NCBI GenBank assembly: GCA_026120035.1
Contig: JALRME010000036.1
Coordinates: forward strand, 186,001 to 250,000
Direction: 5' to 3'
DNA: 64,000 bases
Origin: Coleophoma eucalyptorum
Lineage: Eukaryota > Ascomycota > Leotiomycetes > Helotiales > Dermateaceae
This document shows, piece after piece, positions 1-12,323 of the stretch. The number at the start of each line of letters is the position of its first letter. The stretch's first letter is position 1. A model generated the notes under the pieces. It ran no database searches. It saw nothing but the letters and a program-made list of their open reading frames with translations, and was not told the DNA's origin. The position numbers were made by a program, and so were the translations under genes.

Positions 1-2753
1 CTCCTCAGAATTGACAGCCGTAGGATCCTCATCCGCCTCGATTTCCTGTACTGACTGGTGGCTGACGATTTGTTGCAATGTGCCTGATTCCTCTAGGTCC
101 CGTGTTAGACCAGCATTTTGGACAGTTCCATCTCCAAGCTCAACGATATAAGTTGTCTTCGGCTTGCAAAGCTCCACATGATGCGTAACCAAAATTCTAG
201 TTCGTCCAACTCCTAGCTCGCCTGTGAGACCCTTCTCAAAGATGAAGCGCCCAACGTGAGCGTCAACAGCACTGAAAATGTCATCGAGGACCAGTATTCC
301 TGCTCTTGAATAGAGGGCTCGCGCGAATGTTACTCTCCATCGCTGGCCACCACTTAAGTTAATTCCGTTAGCCCCGATCTCAGTGCTCTCGCCATCAGTA
401 AGCATTTCCATATCTTTTGTCAATGCACAAACTTCGATGACCTTCTTGTACCGATAATCATCATAAGGCAGCCCGAAAATAATGTTATCACGGATGCTTG
501 CATTTTCAATCCAGGGAATCTGGGCGACAAATGCAATGGCCGATGGAATGATCCAGTTATCCTTGTTGGCCAGGTGGTCCTTGCGATCTTTACTCAAAGG
601 CGGCTTAGGGACGTTGATCTTGCCATTTAATACATCTACTTCGCCAAGAATTGAGGCTAATAGAAGACTCTTGCCTGTGCCAGTCTTGCCACTCACAACT
701 GATAATTCATTCTCAGGGAAAGCAATGTCCAGGTTGCGTAGCACATATCGTTCGGATTCGTCTTCCTTTTCCTCATCGGATGGCCAGGCGATAGATGCGT
801 TTTCGAAGGAGATATTAGGCGAGTCGATCTTGTTCAAACTGATTTCTGGCGCGTTAAGATACTTTTCGATTCTCTCAATCGACACCCAGGCGTCAAGAAG
901 ATCCGTGGTCAACTCTGGAATGACGGCCAAGGTTACCTCAAGGTTTCCGAAGATCCCAATGGCAGTGAAAGCGACAGATGGAGTCAATTCGCCATAAATG
1001 ATGGAATAGACGGCCAACGAAGTTGCAGCTAGTGCAATGGGGTTCGCAATCCAGCAGAATATCAGGAACGTGTCAGACACGAACACATTCCACTGCTCAG
1101 ACAGTTCCTTGCCTCGGACTTTGGCCAACTTTGCATGCCAATTGGTCTCCAAAGCACTAAATTTGATCTGTCTGATACCTTGAAGAGCTTCCGTGACTAC
1201 CCCCATCTTCACATCTCTGACCTTCATCAGCCTATCTTGGGCAGCTGAATATCTTCGACTGAAGAAGATATTGACAGGGATTGTGAGGGACATGGCAATA
1301 AATCCAGCCAGTAAGCTCTTCCATCCAATAATGCTAATCAAGAAAGTAAAGGAAACAATAAGTTTGAACACACTTCCCATAAGATAGTTGTTGAAAGAGC
1401 TGAAATCCGCGACTCTAACTGTGTCGACGGCAATCAAATTGACAGTAGATTGTTTCCCTTTGATTTCCTCTTCCTCGACCTCGATCTCAGGTTTATCGCC
1501 TGCAGCTATCCAACATGTCAACTTACTTTCTTTACTGAATTGTGGGGACTTACCTGAGTCTGGAATATTTGCAATATCTGAGGGATTTGCAGATTCAGCG
1601 TCTTTGTTTGATTTTGATGCTCCCTTCACATCTTTGCGGCGCATAGACTTCTGGAAGATTAGAGCAGAAAGTTGAGCTCGAATGGGAATGCCGATATGGC
1701 ACCAAGAAATCCAAAAGAGCCATGCTTCAATGACCCCTGCTGCGAGCGTAGAAAAGCAAAGGGCTAGGACCCAAATCCAAGCATCTGAGGTAATTGCCTT
1801 ACCAGCGTCTCGCAGTTCTAAATTTCGGAGGATGTGAAGGAGGCAGAACTGAGGGGCAAAATTTGTGAAACAAGTGATCGCAGTCAAGAGCCATTGAAGG
1901 CCAAAAGCCATTTTATGTTCCAGCATGGTCTCTATCCAAAGTTTCCGGGTGTGCTTCTTGGTTGCCCAGCGTTCACTCAGGTCTTTAGAACGGGTAAGGT
2001 GGTCCATCTTAGGTAAATCTTCAAGATTGAGTCGCTGCTTTTTTCTTGAGAGGTTGAGCAAATGCTCAACCCAAGTAAAGCTGTAACGGCCAAGAGCTGA
2101 AACTGTATACATGCCGTCTACAGGCTTGCCATCCAGAAATACTGCAGGGCGTCTCGGAATTGAAATTCCGGCGAACAAAACAGTGATGGTCAACGCTAAT
2201 TGCACAATGCGGAGAGAGAATGGGGCTGTGGAACCCAGACCAGACTCTTCTTGAGCAATATCAGCATCTTGGACTAGGAATACAACCAGGAGAACTGCTG
2301 CACAGATTGAAGCGTGAACGCCAAGGGTATAGGATTTTGTGGAATCTTTTATAGCTGAAGCTACAATCACTTGGATCAGAAGCAGAAACTAGAGACAGTC
2401 AGCTTCTGGCATCATTGAATCACGTGTAGACTTACCCAAGCAGCAACATTGAGCCAGGACTCCAAAACGAGTCCATCTTCGGTTATATTCAAGACTTCCA
2501 GAACCGCTAAAGCTATTGAAACAGAAAGCCCAGCAAAGATGAATAGGAAGAGGAAAAATTTGGGCAGTTTGGCTGAGAACCGCTCAACAGATTCTTTAGA
2601 GGCAACACCATCTCTGTCTTCATAGGTGGCAGACTTTGGTTTCTGCTGCCGAAAGTGGTAGAAGATTGCGAAAAGAGATGGAATCGTCAAAAGGCCTATG
2701 ACTACGAGTCCAGCAAGCCCTGATGCCAGAGAAGTCGAAATGTTCTCTATCAT
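1..2753 (-). CDS. ABCC-type (MRP-like) ABC transporter, 5' part, cut by window edge
   Basis: Exports conjugates or drugs across a membrane using ATP, by family. Coding exons are 2753-2436, 2388-1554 and 1499 to beyond base 1; both introns are GTAAGT...AG and the frame stays open to the edge, giving about 884 residues of an expected 1,400-1,500. The N-terminus holds hydrophobic segments (TMD0-like), followed by a first transmembrane domain ending near residue 600. NBD1 then shows Walker A GKTGTGKS (about residues 655-662), signature LSGGQ (about 766) and Walker B LVLDD (about 786). Asp in place of the catalytic Glu after Walker B is typical of the degenerate NBD1 of ABCC proteins. TMD2 and NBD2 must lie left of the window. 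The start is the first ATG before a hydrophobic N-terminus. Substrate cannot be told from sequence. Confidence 0.93.
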
Positions 2754-4751
2754 GATTCTTATTATGGTGTGGTTAGTAAAATATTGCCGCAGAAAACGAC
2801 AGTAGCATGCTTGAAAGTGACGGTGCAGCAGGCCTTTATGTCGAGAACGGAGAACAAGTCCGACGATAAAGGCGATCGTAAGTCGGAACGCACTTCCTAG
2901 ACGTGACTCGGAAAAGAGGTGCAGCTATATCTGTAGGCGAAAAGCCGAAGCTGCATGCCGTAATAGGCTGACGGGCGGATCTTGGCCTGAGTCACACGGG
3001 GTGAAGCGATAGCGTTTGTGACGAACACAGAGGAAAAAAAGGCAAAGAGAACAAGCAAACGTTGAAATCAATTCAGGCAGAGATGGTCGGGGTGGTCATC
3101 TCATTCACCTAGTCAGTAGTGGGGGTGGGAGAGCCACAGGTGGAGGAGGTAAAAAGACGTGCGAGACTAGACGGCTTTGAGAAGGTGCTATGTAATACTC
3201 TTGATAGGGCAGATACTGAGCAAGATTGAGGGAACACCGGGGAGATGGAGGTGAAGATAATAAAAGAGTCGGCCGCAGATAGCACCGGGCGACAAGATTG
3301 ATGTCACTCACCTTCGATGACTTGGCCTTGTGTAGTTGTGTCCTGAAGTCTCAATAAACTGACCTGAGAGACGAAGTCCGGCGTACCAAGCTCAAGTTTG
3401 TACTTGTACTCCGTACGGATACGGCTTACAGCGCACGAGGTGAGGTTGTTATCGCCGGCGCTGGGTAGAAGCGGTGTGCAGCTGAGGGTGTGCAGCGAAG
3501 TGAGAAGTGAGAAGTATGGTTGCGTGCGGTGCTGTTTTGCCCTGGTTTATGGACTTTTGCTCAACCAACCATACTGCACCTTTGCTGCTCTCGTCCTTCG
3601 TTTTATTCTCTTGCGCGACGGTGGGTGTTGGAGTTAAGGTATTCGGGTGCAGTTGGACCCAGGTGAGAGGCGCGTCCAACAATCCCATCAACTCGTAGAT
3701 TTGATGTACTCGGTTGGACCAAGGGTTCAAGCCTAGGTCTAGAATCCAGTCCAGGTCCAGGTCCGGGTCCAGGTACCATCATGGAGAAGTGGATTCCAGG
3801 AGGTTGGGGCTCTTTCTTTCCGCGCGCATTCTCCAAAGGATGATGAGTCCTGGCTGGTCAAACCAACCTGGACGGAGAGTTTGACGCGTGCAGAACCACG
3901 TATGAGCCACAGCCCACTGACGACTCGTCAGTGACAAGAGACTGAATGGGAAATAAGGCATGTAAGGTATCGTACATTGTCACACTATCACACTGTCGTG
4001 ACTGTGCTGCCGTTCAGGGTTAGCTTGGATCGAATCCATGTGCTTTGACAGACATACTTCGTAGCTTGGAGGGTATCGATCGTGCTATGTGATGTTTCTT
4101 AGTATGTCCCTGCCTACCCGCCGGGCTCCCTCAAGGGGTCTTGATCAAGGTAGATGGTTTCCTACTGGTGTATGGTAAGGTAGTAGCTGTGCTATCATGG
4201 TAGATGAGATGGAGAGATATTGTGATTGCCACGGGCTGGTTTGGCAATGCGACTCTGCTGCATTGGCACCATCTCCCCGTGTATTGCGAACTGACTTACC
4301 TTAAGCTCCTTACTATCCTTACCCTAACATTCGGCATAGTCAGATCAGATCAACCTCCCCGTATTTGGGGAAAGACTATTCCTCATACTTGCCGCATCTA
4401 GTACTGTTATCAGAAACAATTAAAATCCTTCTGGCTGCCATCGATCGATCTATCGTCTCCGTGACCTGAAATCCCCAGGGTCACGCTTGTCCCGGTCCAC
4501 GCGATTGCAGCGGAAAGCTTCAAACGACGACCTGTGTACGCCTAACCTGCAGCTTGAGCAAGCACCAAGTCTGCCATTCTGCCTTTGTGCCAACAATCCC
4601 TTTTTCGTCTCACTATCCTATCGTTGATCGCTTGCCGCTCCACCGTCCAGCTCGAGTACACGCAAACGGATTCCGGCGAATTGTTTGAACAGGTCCTAGG
4701 GCCTATCTACTGTTGGTGTGCCCGCATCTTGCACGACTGCATATCAACAAG
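2754..4751. promoter_or_regulatory. Divergent intergenic region between the ABC transporter and cac2
   Basis: About 2 kb with no convincing gene; open frames here are short and have no family features. It must hold both divergent promoters. It contains a small imperfect CCAGGT repeat near 3750-3776. A CT-rich stretch lies shortly upstream of the cac2 start (about 4560-4680), as is common before fungal transcription starts. Confidence 0.6.
3746..3777. repeat. Short CCAGGT-like hexanucleotide repeat
   Basis: Four to five imperfect copies of a 6-nt unit (CCAGGT, CCGGGT variants) in intergenic DNA. No known role. Confidence 0.7.
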
Positions 4752-7222
4752 ATGAAGGCAACACCACTGATTGTAAATTGGCACGACAAGAATAGTCCCA
4801 TATATTCTGCACATTTCGAGCCTCATGGCAAGGGGCGTTTGGCAACTGGAGGGGGAGATACCAACGTCCGCGTATGTGACAACCGTATCGGTTGCTGGGC
4901 AGAGCTGACTTTTCGTAGCTGTGGCGGCTGGATTCAGATGGTGAAGAACGTAAGGTAGAATATCTGAGTACTCTGGCAAAGCACACACAGGCTGTAAATG
5001 TGGTTAGATGGGCACCAAAAGGTATACTGTGCGCTTTAGGGGCTGGAGACGTCTGGCTAATGCTTTGCAGGTGAATTGCTAGCATCTGCCGGCGATGACG
5101 GGTAGGTTTGGCTGCCTCCTCTTCGCAGATGAAAGCTAACATCTTCCCAGGAATGTCATCCTCTGGGTCCCATCCGAAGTCCATAATACGACCCCAGCGT
5201 TTGGAGAAGACGGAATCGAAGACAAAGAGACCTGGAGGACGAAGCACATGTGCCGGTCGACCGGTGCCGAAATATATGATTTAGCATGGTCGCCCGATGG
5301 TCTATACATCCTTGTGGGGGCAATGGATAATGTGGCCAAGATTTATAATGCTCAGACTGGTGGGAACGCTACCATAGGGCTATGTGCAAGGGCTGACAAG
5401 AACCAGGACAACTAATGCGTCAAATTGCGGAACATCATCACTATGTTCAAGGTGTAGCATGGGACCCTTTGAACGAATATATAGCGACACAATCTTCCGA
5501 TAGATCCGCCCACGTCTACTCTCTGAAAACCAAGGATGGTCAATATGTTTTGGATGGAAGAGAAGACCCCAGAAAACTGGCAACAAACTTCAAGATGGAT
5601 CTGCCATCTCGAAGAATTTCCTCCAATAGTCCGGCTCCTCCAGATATGGCCATTCGATCGCAAATACCTGCAGAAACTTCGAGTACTGCGGTTGGATCGC
5701 CAGCACCGTCATGTCCAGGTACGCCAACATCACTGGCGCTACCTATGAACCCCCCTAGTGCTATTAGCCATAGTAGGAGGTCGTCTTTTGGCTCGTCACC
5801 ATCAATGCGACGATCGGCTTCGCCAGCTCCTTCACTGCCACTCCCAGCCGTCATGCCAATGGAAGCTTCTCCGAAACCTTACACTGCCCTCGGTGCCAAG
5901 AACGCCAATTTATACGCCAACGATACACTGAAGTCATTCTTTCGAAGGTTGACGTTTACACCGGACGGGAGTTTGTTATATACCCCAGCAGGCCAATATC
6001 AATCTCAGATGAAAGCTGGTGAGGAAGCAAACAAGACATTGTATGAGGTAAGCAATGTAGTGTATATTTACACCAGGGGAGGGATCAATCGACCTCCAAT
6101 TGCACATCTTCCAGGACACAAGAAGCCTTCGGTAGTTGTCAAATTTTCCCCTATTTTCTATACGACAAGGAAAGCACAACCTACCAAACACATTACAATT
6201 GATACCTCATCGTCTGAAGAGACCATGGCATCATTACCAGAACCCCTCGGTGCCTCACCAGCTCCATCATTGATGGAACCGCCCTCTCTGATGTCTCAGT
6301 CTAGCGAGTGGTCTGAACCAACTTCAGCCCCAAAGCAAGAGGAAGTCAATGCAGCAACTCAAGGTCCAACCATGGCCTTCTCATTACCATACCGTATGGT
6401 TTGTGCGGTAGCTACCGAAGATTCTGTATATATGTACGATACCCAGCAGCAAACCCCGCTTTGCATTGTTAGTAATCTACATTGTGCAACATTCACAGAT
6501 TTGACTTGGTAGGTCTTCTTTTTGAATGCCTCGAGCTCCACTAACTCTGTCGTTGCAGGTCCGCAGATGGTCTGACCCTCATAATGACTTCTTCAGATGG
6601 TTTCTGCTCCACCCTCACATTTACACCTGGTGAACTTGGTCAAACATACTCGGGCGAAGTTCCCACGGCCAAGTATCCCTCACTCAGGACTGGAACTGCA
6701 GTCTCGTCATCACAGACTACGCCTATGCAAACGCCAACCTCTACCATGGCACCGCAGTCACCTTTTGGTAACCCGCCATCGAATCACCATCACAGGAATT
6801 CTTCCTCTTTTTCGGGATCGCAGTATGCTCCTTCTCCTCCTATTCACCCGTTAAGTCATCCAAATGGCAGACCATCACCAACCCGGTCAAATTCTACATC
6901 TTCCATCGCAACACAATCATCCATTGCGCCACAGAGTCAAACCACGGTTATCTCGAATCCAACCCTCGTCACCAGTAGTGTTCCATCCATTGCAGCAGGC
7001 AATGGGCTCATTGGAGGGCTTCCCATAAGCACACCCCCACAAACACCCCGTAGCACGGCCAGTTCTGTGAGTGGGGTTAAGAGAGATGCTTCAGGGCTGA
7101 GTGAGAGTGAGAGAGAGGATGGTGGTGAGAAGCCCGGTGAAAAGAAGAGGAGAAGAATTGCACCGACCCTGGTCGGCGGAGGAGATCACAACTCCGGTAG
7201 TAGCGGCGCTGGAGCTGCTTGA
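4752..7222 (+). CDS. cac2: Chromatin assembly factor 1 subunit B (p60/Cac2), WD40 protein
   Basis: The middle subunit of CAF-1, which deposits H3-H4 on newly replicated DNA in the nucleus. Six exons: 4752-4871, 4919-5021, 5071-5101, 5151-5359, 5407-6508 and 6559-7222, giving 742 aa. The first residues (MKATPLIVNWHDKNSPIYS) and the repeated WD40 signatures (GRLATGGGDTNVRLW, ELLASAGDDGNVILW, LAWSPDGLYILVGAMDN, YIATQSSDRSAHVY) are those of the p60 family. A Ser/Pro-rich insert (about residues 210-270) interrupts the propeller. After the last blade the C-terminal 200 residues are Ser/Thr/Pro-rich and end with a basic patch (KKRRR) that could be a nuclear signal. Exon 3 is only 31 nt. The donor of intron 4 (GTGGGA) is weak, but the protein alignment across it is good. 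Confidence 0.93.
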
Positions 7223-8219
7223 TCATGCACCTAATGACCTTTTCATGATTTATTGGCGTTTGGGGAAGGGGAAAATACAAGGCAGAGCGAGTGCATGTCA
7301 GCGACAAGGCGTTTCTTATGCGTATCAATATTACAATAACCCACGATGTTCTTTCTGCTCAAGCTAGATGGCTTGGGCAATAGCAGGCAGGCCTGGAGCT
7401 GTATGGTATGGATGATACTTGGAATGGATAAGGCTGTAAGATACAGTGTCCAAGAATTGGTAGTTAGCTAGTATGGACAGATAGGATGACAACTTAAGTT
7501 TGGAAGGATTCAAATGCTTAGACTCCAGTTTTCCAATTGTTGGTGCTCCGCAGGGTCCATGTCCCGGGAGACCTAATTATCGAATCTTAATGCGACAGGA
7601 ATAGGATCAAAACAACCACCGGTAACGCAGAAGTATTTGCGGCTGAAGCTTCCTCGCCAGATGCTCTGAAATGGAGTGACCGTGGAGTGTGCCTTCTGCA
7701 TATGTATGACAGAAGATGACATGCATGGCTTTCGAGTCAACGGAGGCGAGCGGAGTCACCGCGCTGCTTCTCGTCTAACCTCCATAAGACCACGCAAGCT
7801 AGCACGAGCCAAGCGCCTTCAAGCTTTGTCTCGGAAAGTCTAACTTTAACTGGCCTGCTTGAAGTTGAGTCACCGCAGGCAAATGTGTCCGTTGCAGTGC
7901 TGAGATTTCCTTGTCGATGGCAGTCTACTTCCGACTCGGATTATCCTGGTCTGGATGGTTATGATGCCTGAGAGCTGGGAGGATTGATTTTTGCTGACCT
8001 TCCTCAAGGGACCTTAGCTTCCTCGGGGCATTGAGGTGATGAGTAACACCTCTCTCAACGGGTGAAGCTTCCAAGCACTATAATACAAAAGTCTATCAAC
8101 CTCACAGAATCCTCACATCTGACCCCACGTCACTTCTCCAACGACAATCTGCACTACTTACTTATTTACTTACTTACTGACTAACACACTAACTCACGAA
8201 CTCACGAACTCCCCCCAAC
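7223..8219. promoter_or_regulatory. cac2 3' region and methyltransferase promoter
   Basis: No gene seen. A TATA-like TATAATA lies at 8079-8085, about 135 bp before the next ATG. An ACTT/ACTC-rich tract sits just before that ATG, probably in the 5' leader. Confidence 0.5.
8154..8211. repeat. ACTT/ACTC-type short tandem repeat in 5' leader
   Basis: Imperfect tetranucleotide ACTT units followed by ACTCACGA units, ending a few bases before the ATG at 8220. Probably untranslated leader; no known function. Confidence 0.6.
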
Positions 8220-9551
8220 ATGGACCCAGCCAAAATTGCATCTCAGTTTCTCGAAACTCGATCACCTACTGAACCTGGTGTTTCTTCCCCGTCACTTATG
8301 AGTCAGATTGAGCACCGGGTGGGATTTGTGTCCGGCCCGGTTTGGGCGATTCAGAAGGGTAAGAGGGCTTTGGAAATCGGATGTGGTCAGGGTGATTGTA
8401 CGATTGTCTTGGCTGAGGCTGTAATGGAAGCTGAGAAGGGATGGGTTGACGGTGTGGATCCGGGGAGACCGGATTATGGTTAGTTGGCTGCTTTGTTTTT
8501 CTTTTCTTCTTATTCTTCTTGCTCTTTTTTCTTGTCTTCGTTGTTTATATTTGCTATGAATGCGACTTGAAATTTCGTTCGTATGGATAGCGAATACTGG
8601 GAATTGTGAACCTGGTGGTGGTCTTGGACTTGCTGTGTGTGCGGGTACTACGCTGTGCAGAGACGTGCTCGTCTTGCTCTCGTTCGAGAGTGGTTCTCTC
8701 TCAATAGCCCTACAATAAGAAATTGGAGTGTACCTGGGGAGAAGAAACTCTGACGAACATCAAAGTGGCCAAGGGACGATGCTGTCTAGTGTACAGAGCT
8801 ATGCTATATGTTGTTTCTAGTCAACCTAAAGCGAGACTATTTTCTACTACGCCCTCTTTCGGCAGACTCTTTCTTTATTCTAAGTCTATTCAAAACCTAA
8901 CACTTCACAGGTGCACCCTTCACACTCTCACAAGCCCAGTCCCACATCCTCTCCGGGCGCTATGGTGGAAATATCGCCTTCCACAACCTCGCTCCCGAAG
9001 CGTACCTCGCCAACTACAATGGCCCAATATACGACTACACGATCCTCAGCCACAGCATCTGGTACTTCGAAAACCCATCGGTAATCAACACGCTCATCTC
9101 CAGCCTGGAAGGAAAGTCGCGCACGCTTTGCGTCGCCGAGTGGTCACTCCGCGCCTCGTCCAAAGAAGCAGAACCGCACGTGCTTGCAGCGCTGATTCTT
9201 GCTTCGGTGGAAAGTAAGCGGAAGCAAGCGAGTGAGTCGAATATCCGGACCGTGTTGAGCCCGAGGGGTATCAAGGGTGTTGTGGAGAAGGATGGGAAGT
9301 GGAGATTGGTTAGTGAAGAGCTAAGGCAGAGTACCGTAGGATTGCTAGATGGGTTCTGGGAAGTGGATTATGCGATTAAGAGTCGGGAGAAGAAACTACG
9401 GCTGTTGAGGGAGGAGCAAGTAAGCGAGAAGGAGCTGGCGGTGTTGGAGGCCATGTATGATTCCCTGGAGAGTGCGGTCCGCCTCTTGCCTGAGGGAGTG
9501 AAAGGCGTTAGATGCATGGATGTTTGGGTCGCGAGATTTGAGCCGGTCTAG
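8220..9551 (+). CDS. SAM-dependent methyltransferase (class I fold), substrate unknown
   Basis: Two exons, 8220-8478 and 8911-9551, giving 299 aa. Motif I ALEIGCGQGDCT (about residues 56-67) is a classic SAM-binding loop, followed by VDGVDPGRPDYG at the second strand, where an acidic residue normally contacts the ribose. The exon junction falls inside PDYG|APFTL, which continues smoothly as in fungal relatives. The C-terminal half (YTILSHSIWYF, then a helix rich in Glu/Arg) resembles uncharacterised fungal methyltransferases, so no substrate is proposed. The single intron is 432 nt, far longer than the others in this window, and starts with a pyrimidine-rich tract. The gene converges on the DUF3176 gene, 360 bp downstream. 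Confidence 0.85.
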
Positions 9552-9911
9552 ATACATTGATTGCATATAGTATTTTTTTACGACTAAATAATATTACATG
9601 GCGGAGTTCTACCACTATTCAAGGAAGACATTATTTTCTCCTTATGATGGCCTATGTACCGCTTTCCTTAACTCCAGCCTCCGTCTAAAGGTTGCCTTTC
9701 CCTCCCCTAGACCAGCCCTAAATACCTGACCCAAAGCACACACATAAACTTTATACATATATGCCAGGGGTGAACCCCAGAGCCCCCAGAATGATAATAA
9801 TAACCCAAGACCCAAAGCGCTAATAATGCAAATCATAGACAGAAAATATACAGATATTGTAAATGTGCAACAAGACAGGACAACAAGCCATGACAGCATG
9901 CAAAGAAGCAA
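9552..9911. other. Convergent 3' region
   Basis: Space of 360 bp between the stop codons of the methyltransferase (+) and the DUF3176 gene (-). It probably holds both terminators. Nothing else is seen. Confidence 0.6.
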
Positions 9912-11935
9912 TCATTGCTTTGACTGGAATGCCCATCCTCCATGATCCCGCCTCAAAATAACCTCGGCCTTCCCTACGGCAGTTTCGATACCATTGTGTC
10001 TGTCAATGTGCTCCTGCGTGTCGTTCTTCATCCGGTGATCGGCGTCGAGGAAGAGTAGAGCAAGCGGACTATCCTTCCATGCCATAACGGAGCTGCTATG
10101 TGTCTGGGCCACACAAATAGCCAGCCAGATAACTGCTAACAGAACGAGAAAAATAGGCATTGACATCCATATCCAGCGTACCGAGACAAACCTGTCTTGA
10201 CTAAATGCTTGGCCGTCATATTTCGTCGTCGCGTTGCTCGCTACTGCAGAATTGATCATGAAGTTTTTGGTCATACTCTGTGCGAGATTCGCAACCAGCT
10301 TATCTGTGTTGTTCCATGACCAGAATGCTTCAATAAAGGAGCCCTTATAAGCTAAACCTTCAGCACCACCAGCAGCAGAGCCTACTATGATATTTGAGAT
10401 GCCTGAACGAAGCGCTACTAAAGACAGGCCGTAAATAGAATAATTCGATGTGGCTTCCGTATTCATCTCTGCTGGCATGCCGGTGAAATTGTGGTAGGCT
10501 GTGATGCTACCCAGTTCTACTGGTTTGGTGGTGTTCCAAATCATAACCTCTTCCTGTGTCTGGATATTGTCCCGAACGGTGATATTATAGGCTTGAACAC
10601 ACGCCCATAACGCGCATTCCTTCGCCACTAGTTGATCCTCGTCCCAGAATTGCGTTTGCCATGGCATGCCTATGACATCAAAATTGGCAAAATAGGGAAT
10701 AGTCTCCGAGCTGCTGTTGTAGATAAGACCAGAGGTGGTTGTAACTTGGAACATTTTGACTTCGATGGAGCTGTCCACAAAGATAGTATTGCCATCAGGC
10801 ATAGTATAATTACATTGGCTGTAAGAGCCTGTGGAGCATGTCTTATTCCAGCTTGTGTCTGTGCAGCCTCCACAAACCCCCAAGGTTGGGACTATTGGAA
10901 AGGTACAATTCCCAGATGAGCAAGTTGCCGATGGGAAAGTAGTATTTTGCGTGACGATTCCACTTTGCATCGCATTAAGTACTGGCCATGTGGGAATAAA
11001 AGCTAAGCATGTTAGGCTGTGTTGAAATGGCTCCAGATGTGCAATTACTTACAACTCAAGTTGTTCTCGTGGGTGTAATCTGCATACATTTCACTTCTCA
11101 ATATTTTGGCGATGCCTGTCGTTTCTAGTATGGTCTCGACTTTGGTGCCCAAAACTTGTTGCATGAAAGTGTCATAAGACAACGATAAAATTGTAATCAA
11201 AGCTCCGATTGAAGCAACATGACTAGGAAAATCATCAGCACTGATGGATTCTAGTTATATCAGCAAGACTCACCATCCTTTAAGTCTCCAAAGAAGCCTG
11301 AAACTCCCTAAAGAGCCTCGTGAAGCACTATCAAAAGTCTCTAAATCCTGGAGACGCTTCGGACCAATCAAGTTCTTGTCAGATGTGAACCAGAGCCATT
11401 TACTCTGACTCAATGCTGTAGCTGTCGGAATCATCAAAGCTGTTCGGGTGACAGTAGCTAATGCTGCTACAACACCGTTCAGGGTGATTCCATACGCCCA
11501 TTGCTGAGTTGGTTTGCCATTATAGTGCATCAGCAAGGCAATCTCAGTGATTAGCGACGCAACTGAAAGGAACATTGCCATCAACTCATATAACCACCAA
11601 TTTGAGAATGATAATGATTTTTGTAAAACAGCCGAACTAGCCCTTGGACCGCGCGATCGAGGCGCATTCTCATCAAACCCCAGATGCTCGGTGATGAAGG
11701 TTGAGCTGGTTGCCGATTCCGGAGCTCCTTTGTAAGAGAAATCATCGCGAGTATCATTACGCCCAATGTACAATTTGCGTAAAGAGCCGGTACTCGAACG
11801 AGAGTCCCAAGGAGCATGATAAGGTCTCGTATGAGGCCATGGCGAAGATTCTAACCGCGGACTCAGGTCCTCCGTGTCGAAGGATTTCCGGTTCGAGACC
11901 CACGGGCTACTTGACTTCGCCTCGGGCTCCATCAT
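9912..11935 (-). CDS. DUF3176 fungal membrane protein
   Basis: Function unknown. Three exons, 11935-11274, 11222-11053 and 11002-9912, give 640 aa. A polar N-terminus of about 110 residues precedes two membrane segments around WWLYELMAMFLSVAS and YGITLNGVVAALATV, then the family block TALSQSKWLWF and FDSASRGSLGSF. A third segment (HVASIGALITILSLSYD) follows. The central luminal or extracellular region has Cys pairs (CSSGNCTF, CGGCTD) and many NxS/T sites, and a final membrane helix lies near residues 550-575 (IWMSMPIFLVLLAVIW). This order is that of the DUF3176 family, which is restricted to fungi. The frame is open upstream to 11995, but there is no ATG before 11935, so the MMEPEAK start was chosen. 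Confidence 0.88.
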
Positions 11936-12323
11936 TTCTATACGAAGGTTCGAGATGAGTGAGGATGTGATCACGAACGAAAAACAAATAGTCACAAATG
12001 TTTGAACTTATTGAATGTGAATTAAAACCCCCTAGTGAGGTCTTTGCCCCTGATCTCCTTTGAGAGTGCCGATTTTGGCTCTAAAATCGTCTCTTCAGCT
12101 CGTATTCAGAAGATCAATCCTTCAAATGTGGATCCGTAGCTTCTACCGGGTATGCTTGGCATTCGGCATTGACTTGCTTGGAGACTCGATCCCGTCATCT
12201 ACGGTATCTTGCAAGGTATGGCGTTCCCAAGATCTGTGCCCATTAAATACGCCTGTTTCCTTATCGCTGTTAAAGTTGTGGCTTTCGCAACGTCTCAACG
12301 TCGAATTGATGGATTTTCTGTTT
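11936..12323. promoter_or_regulatory. DUF3176 promoter and upstream gene terminator
   Basis: A 388-bp stretch between two genes on the same (-) strand. No gene is seen. Confidence 0.5.

Noticed and set aside
482..2016. Plus-strand open frames across the ABC transporter
   Set aside because: They lie opposite a clear ABC coding sequence with Walker motifs and carry no family features of their own.
3398..3836. Cluster of overlapping short open frames on both strands
   Set aside because: Several overlap each other in different frames, none has a motif, and some use non-ATG starts. Best read as promoter DNA.
4021..4050. B-box-like sequence suggesting a tRNA
   Set aside because: Only a partial match on the minus strand. 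No A box or cloverleaf could be built around it.
8723..9217. 164-aa open frame overlapping the methyltransferase
   Set aside because: Starts inside the long intron in the wrong frame; the spliced methyltransferase explains the right half.
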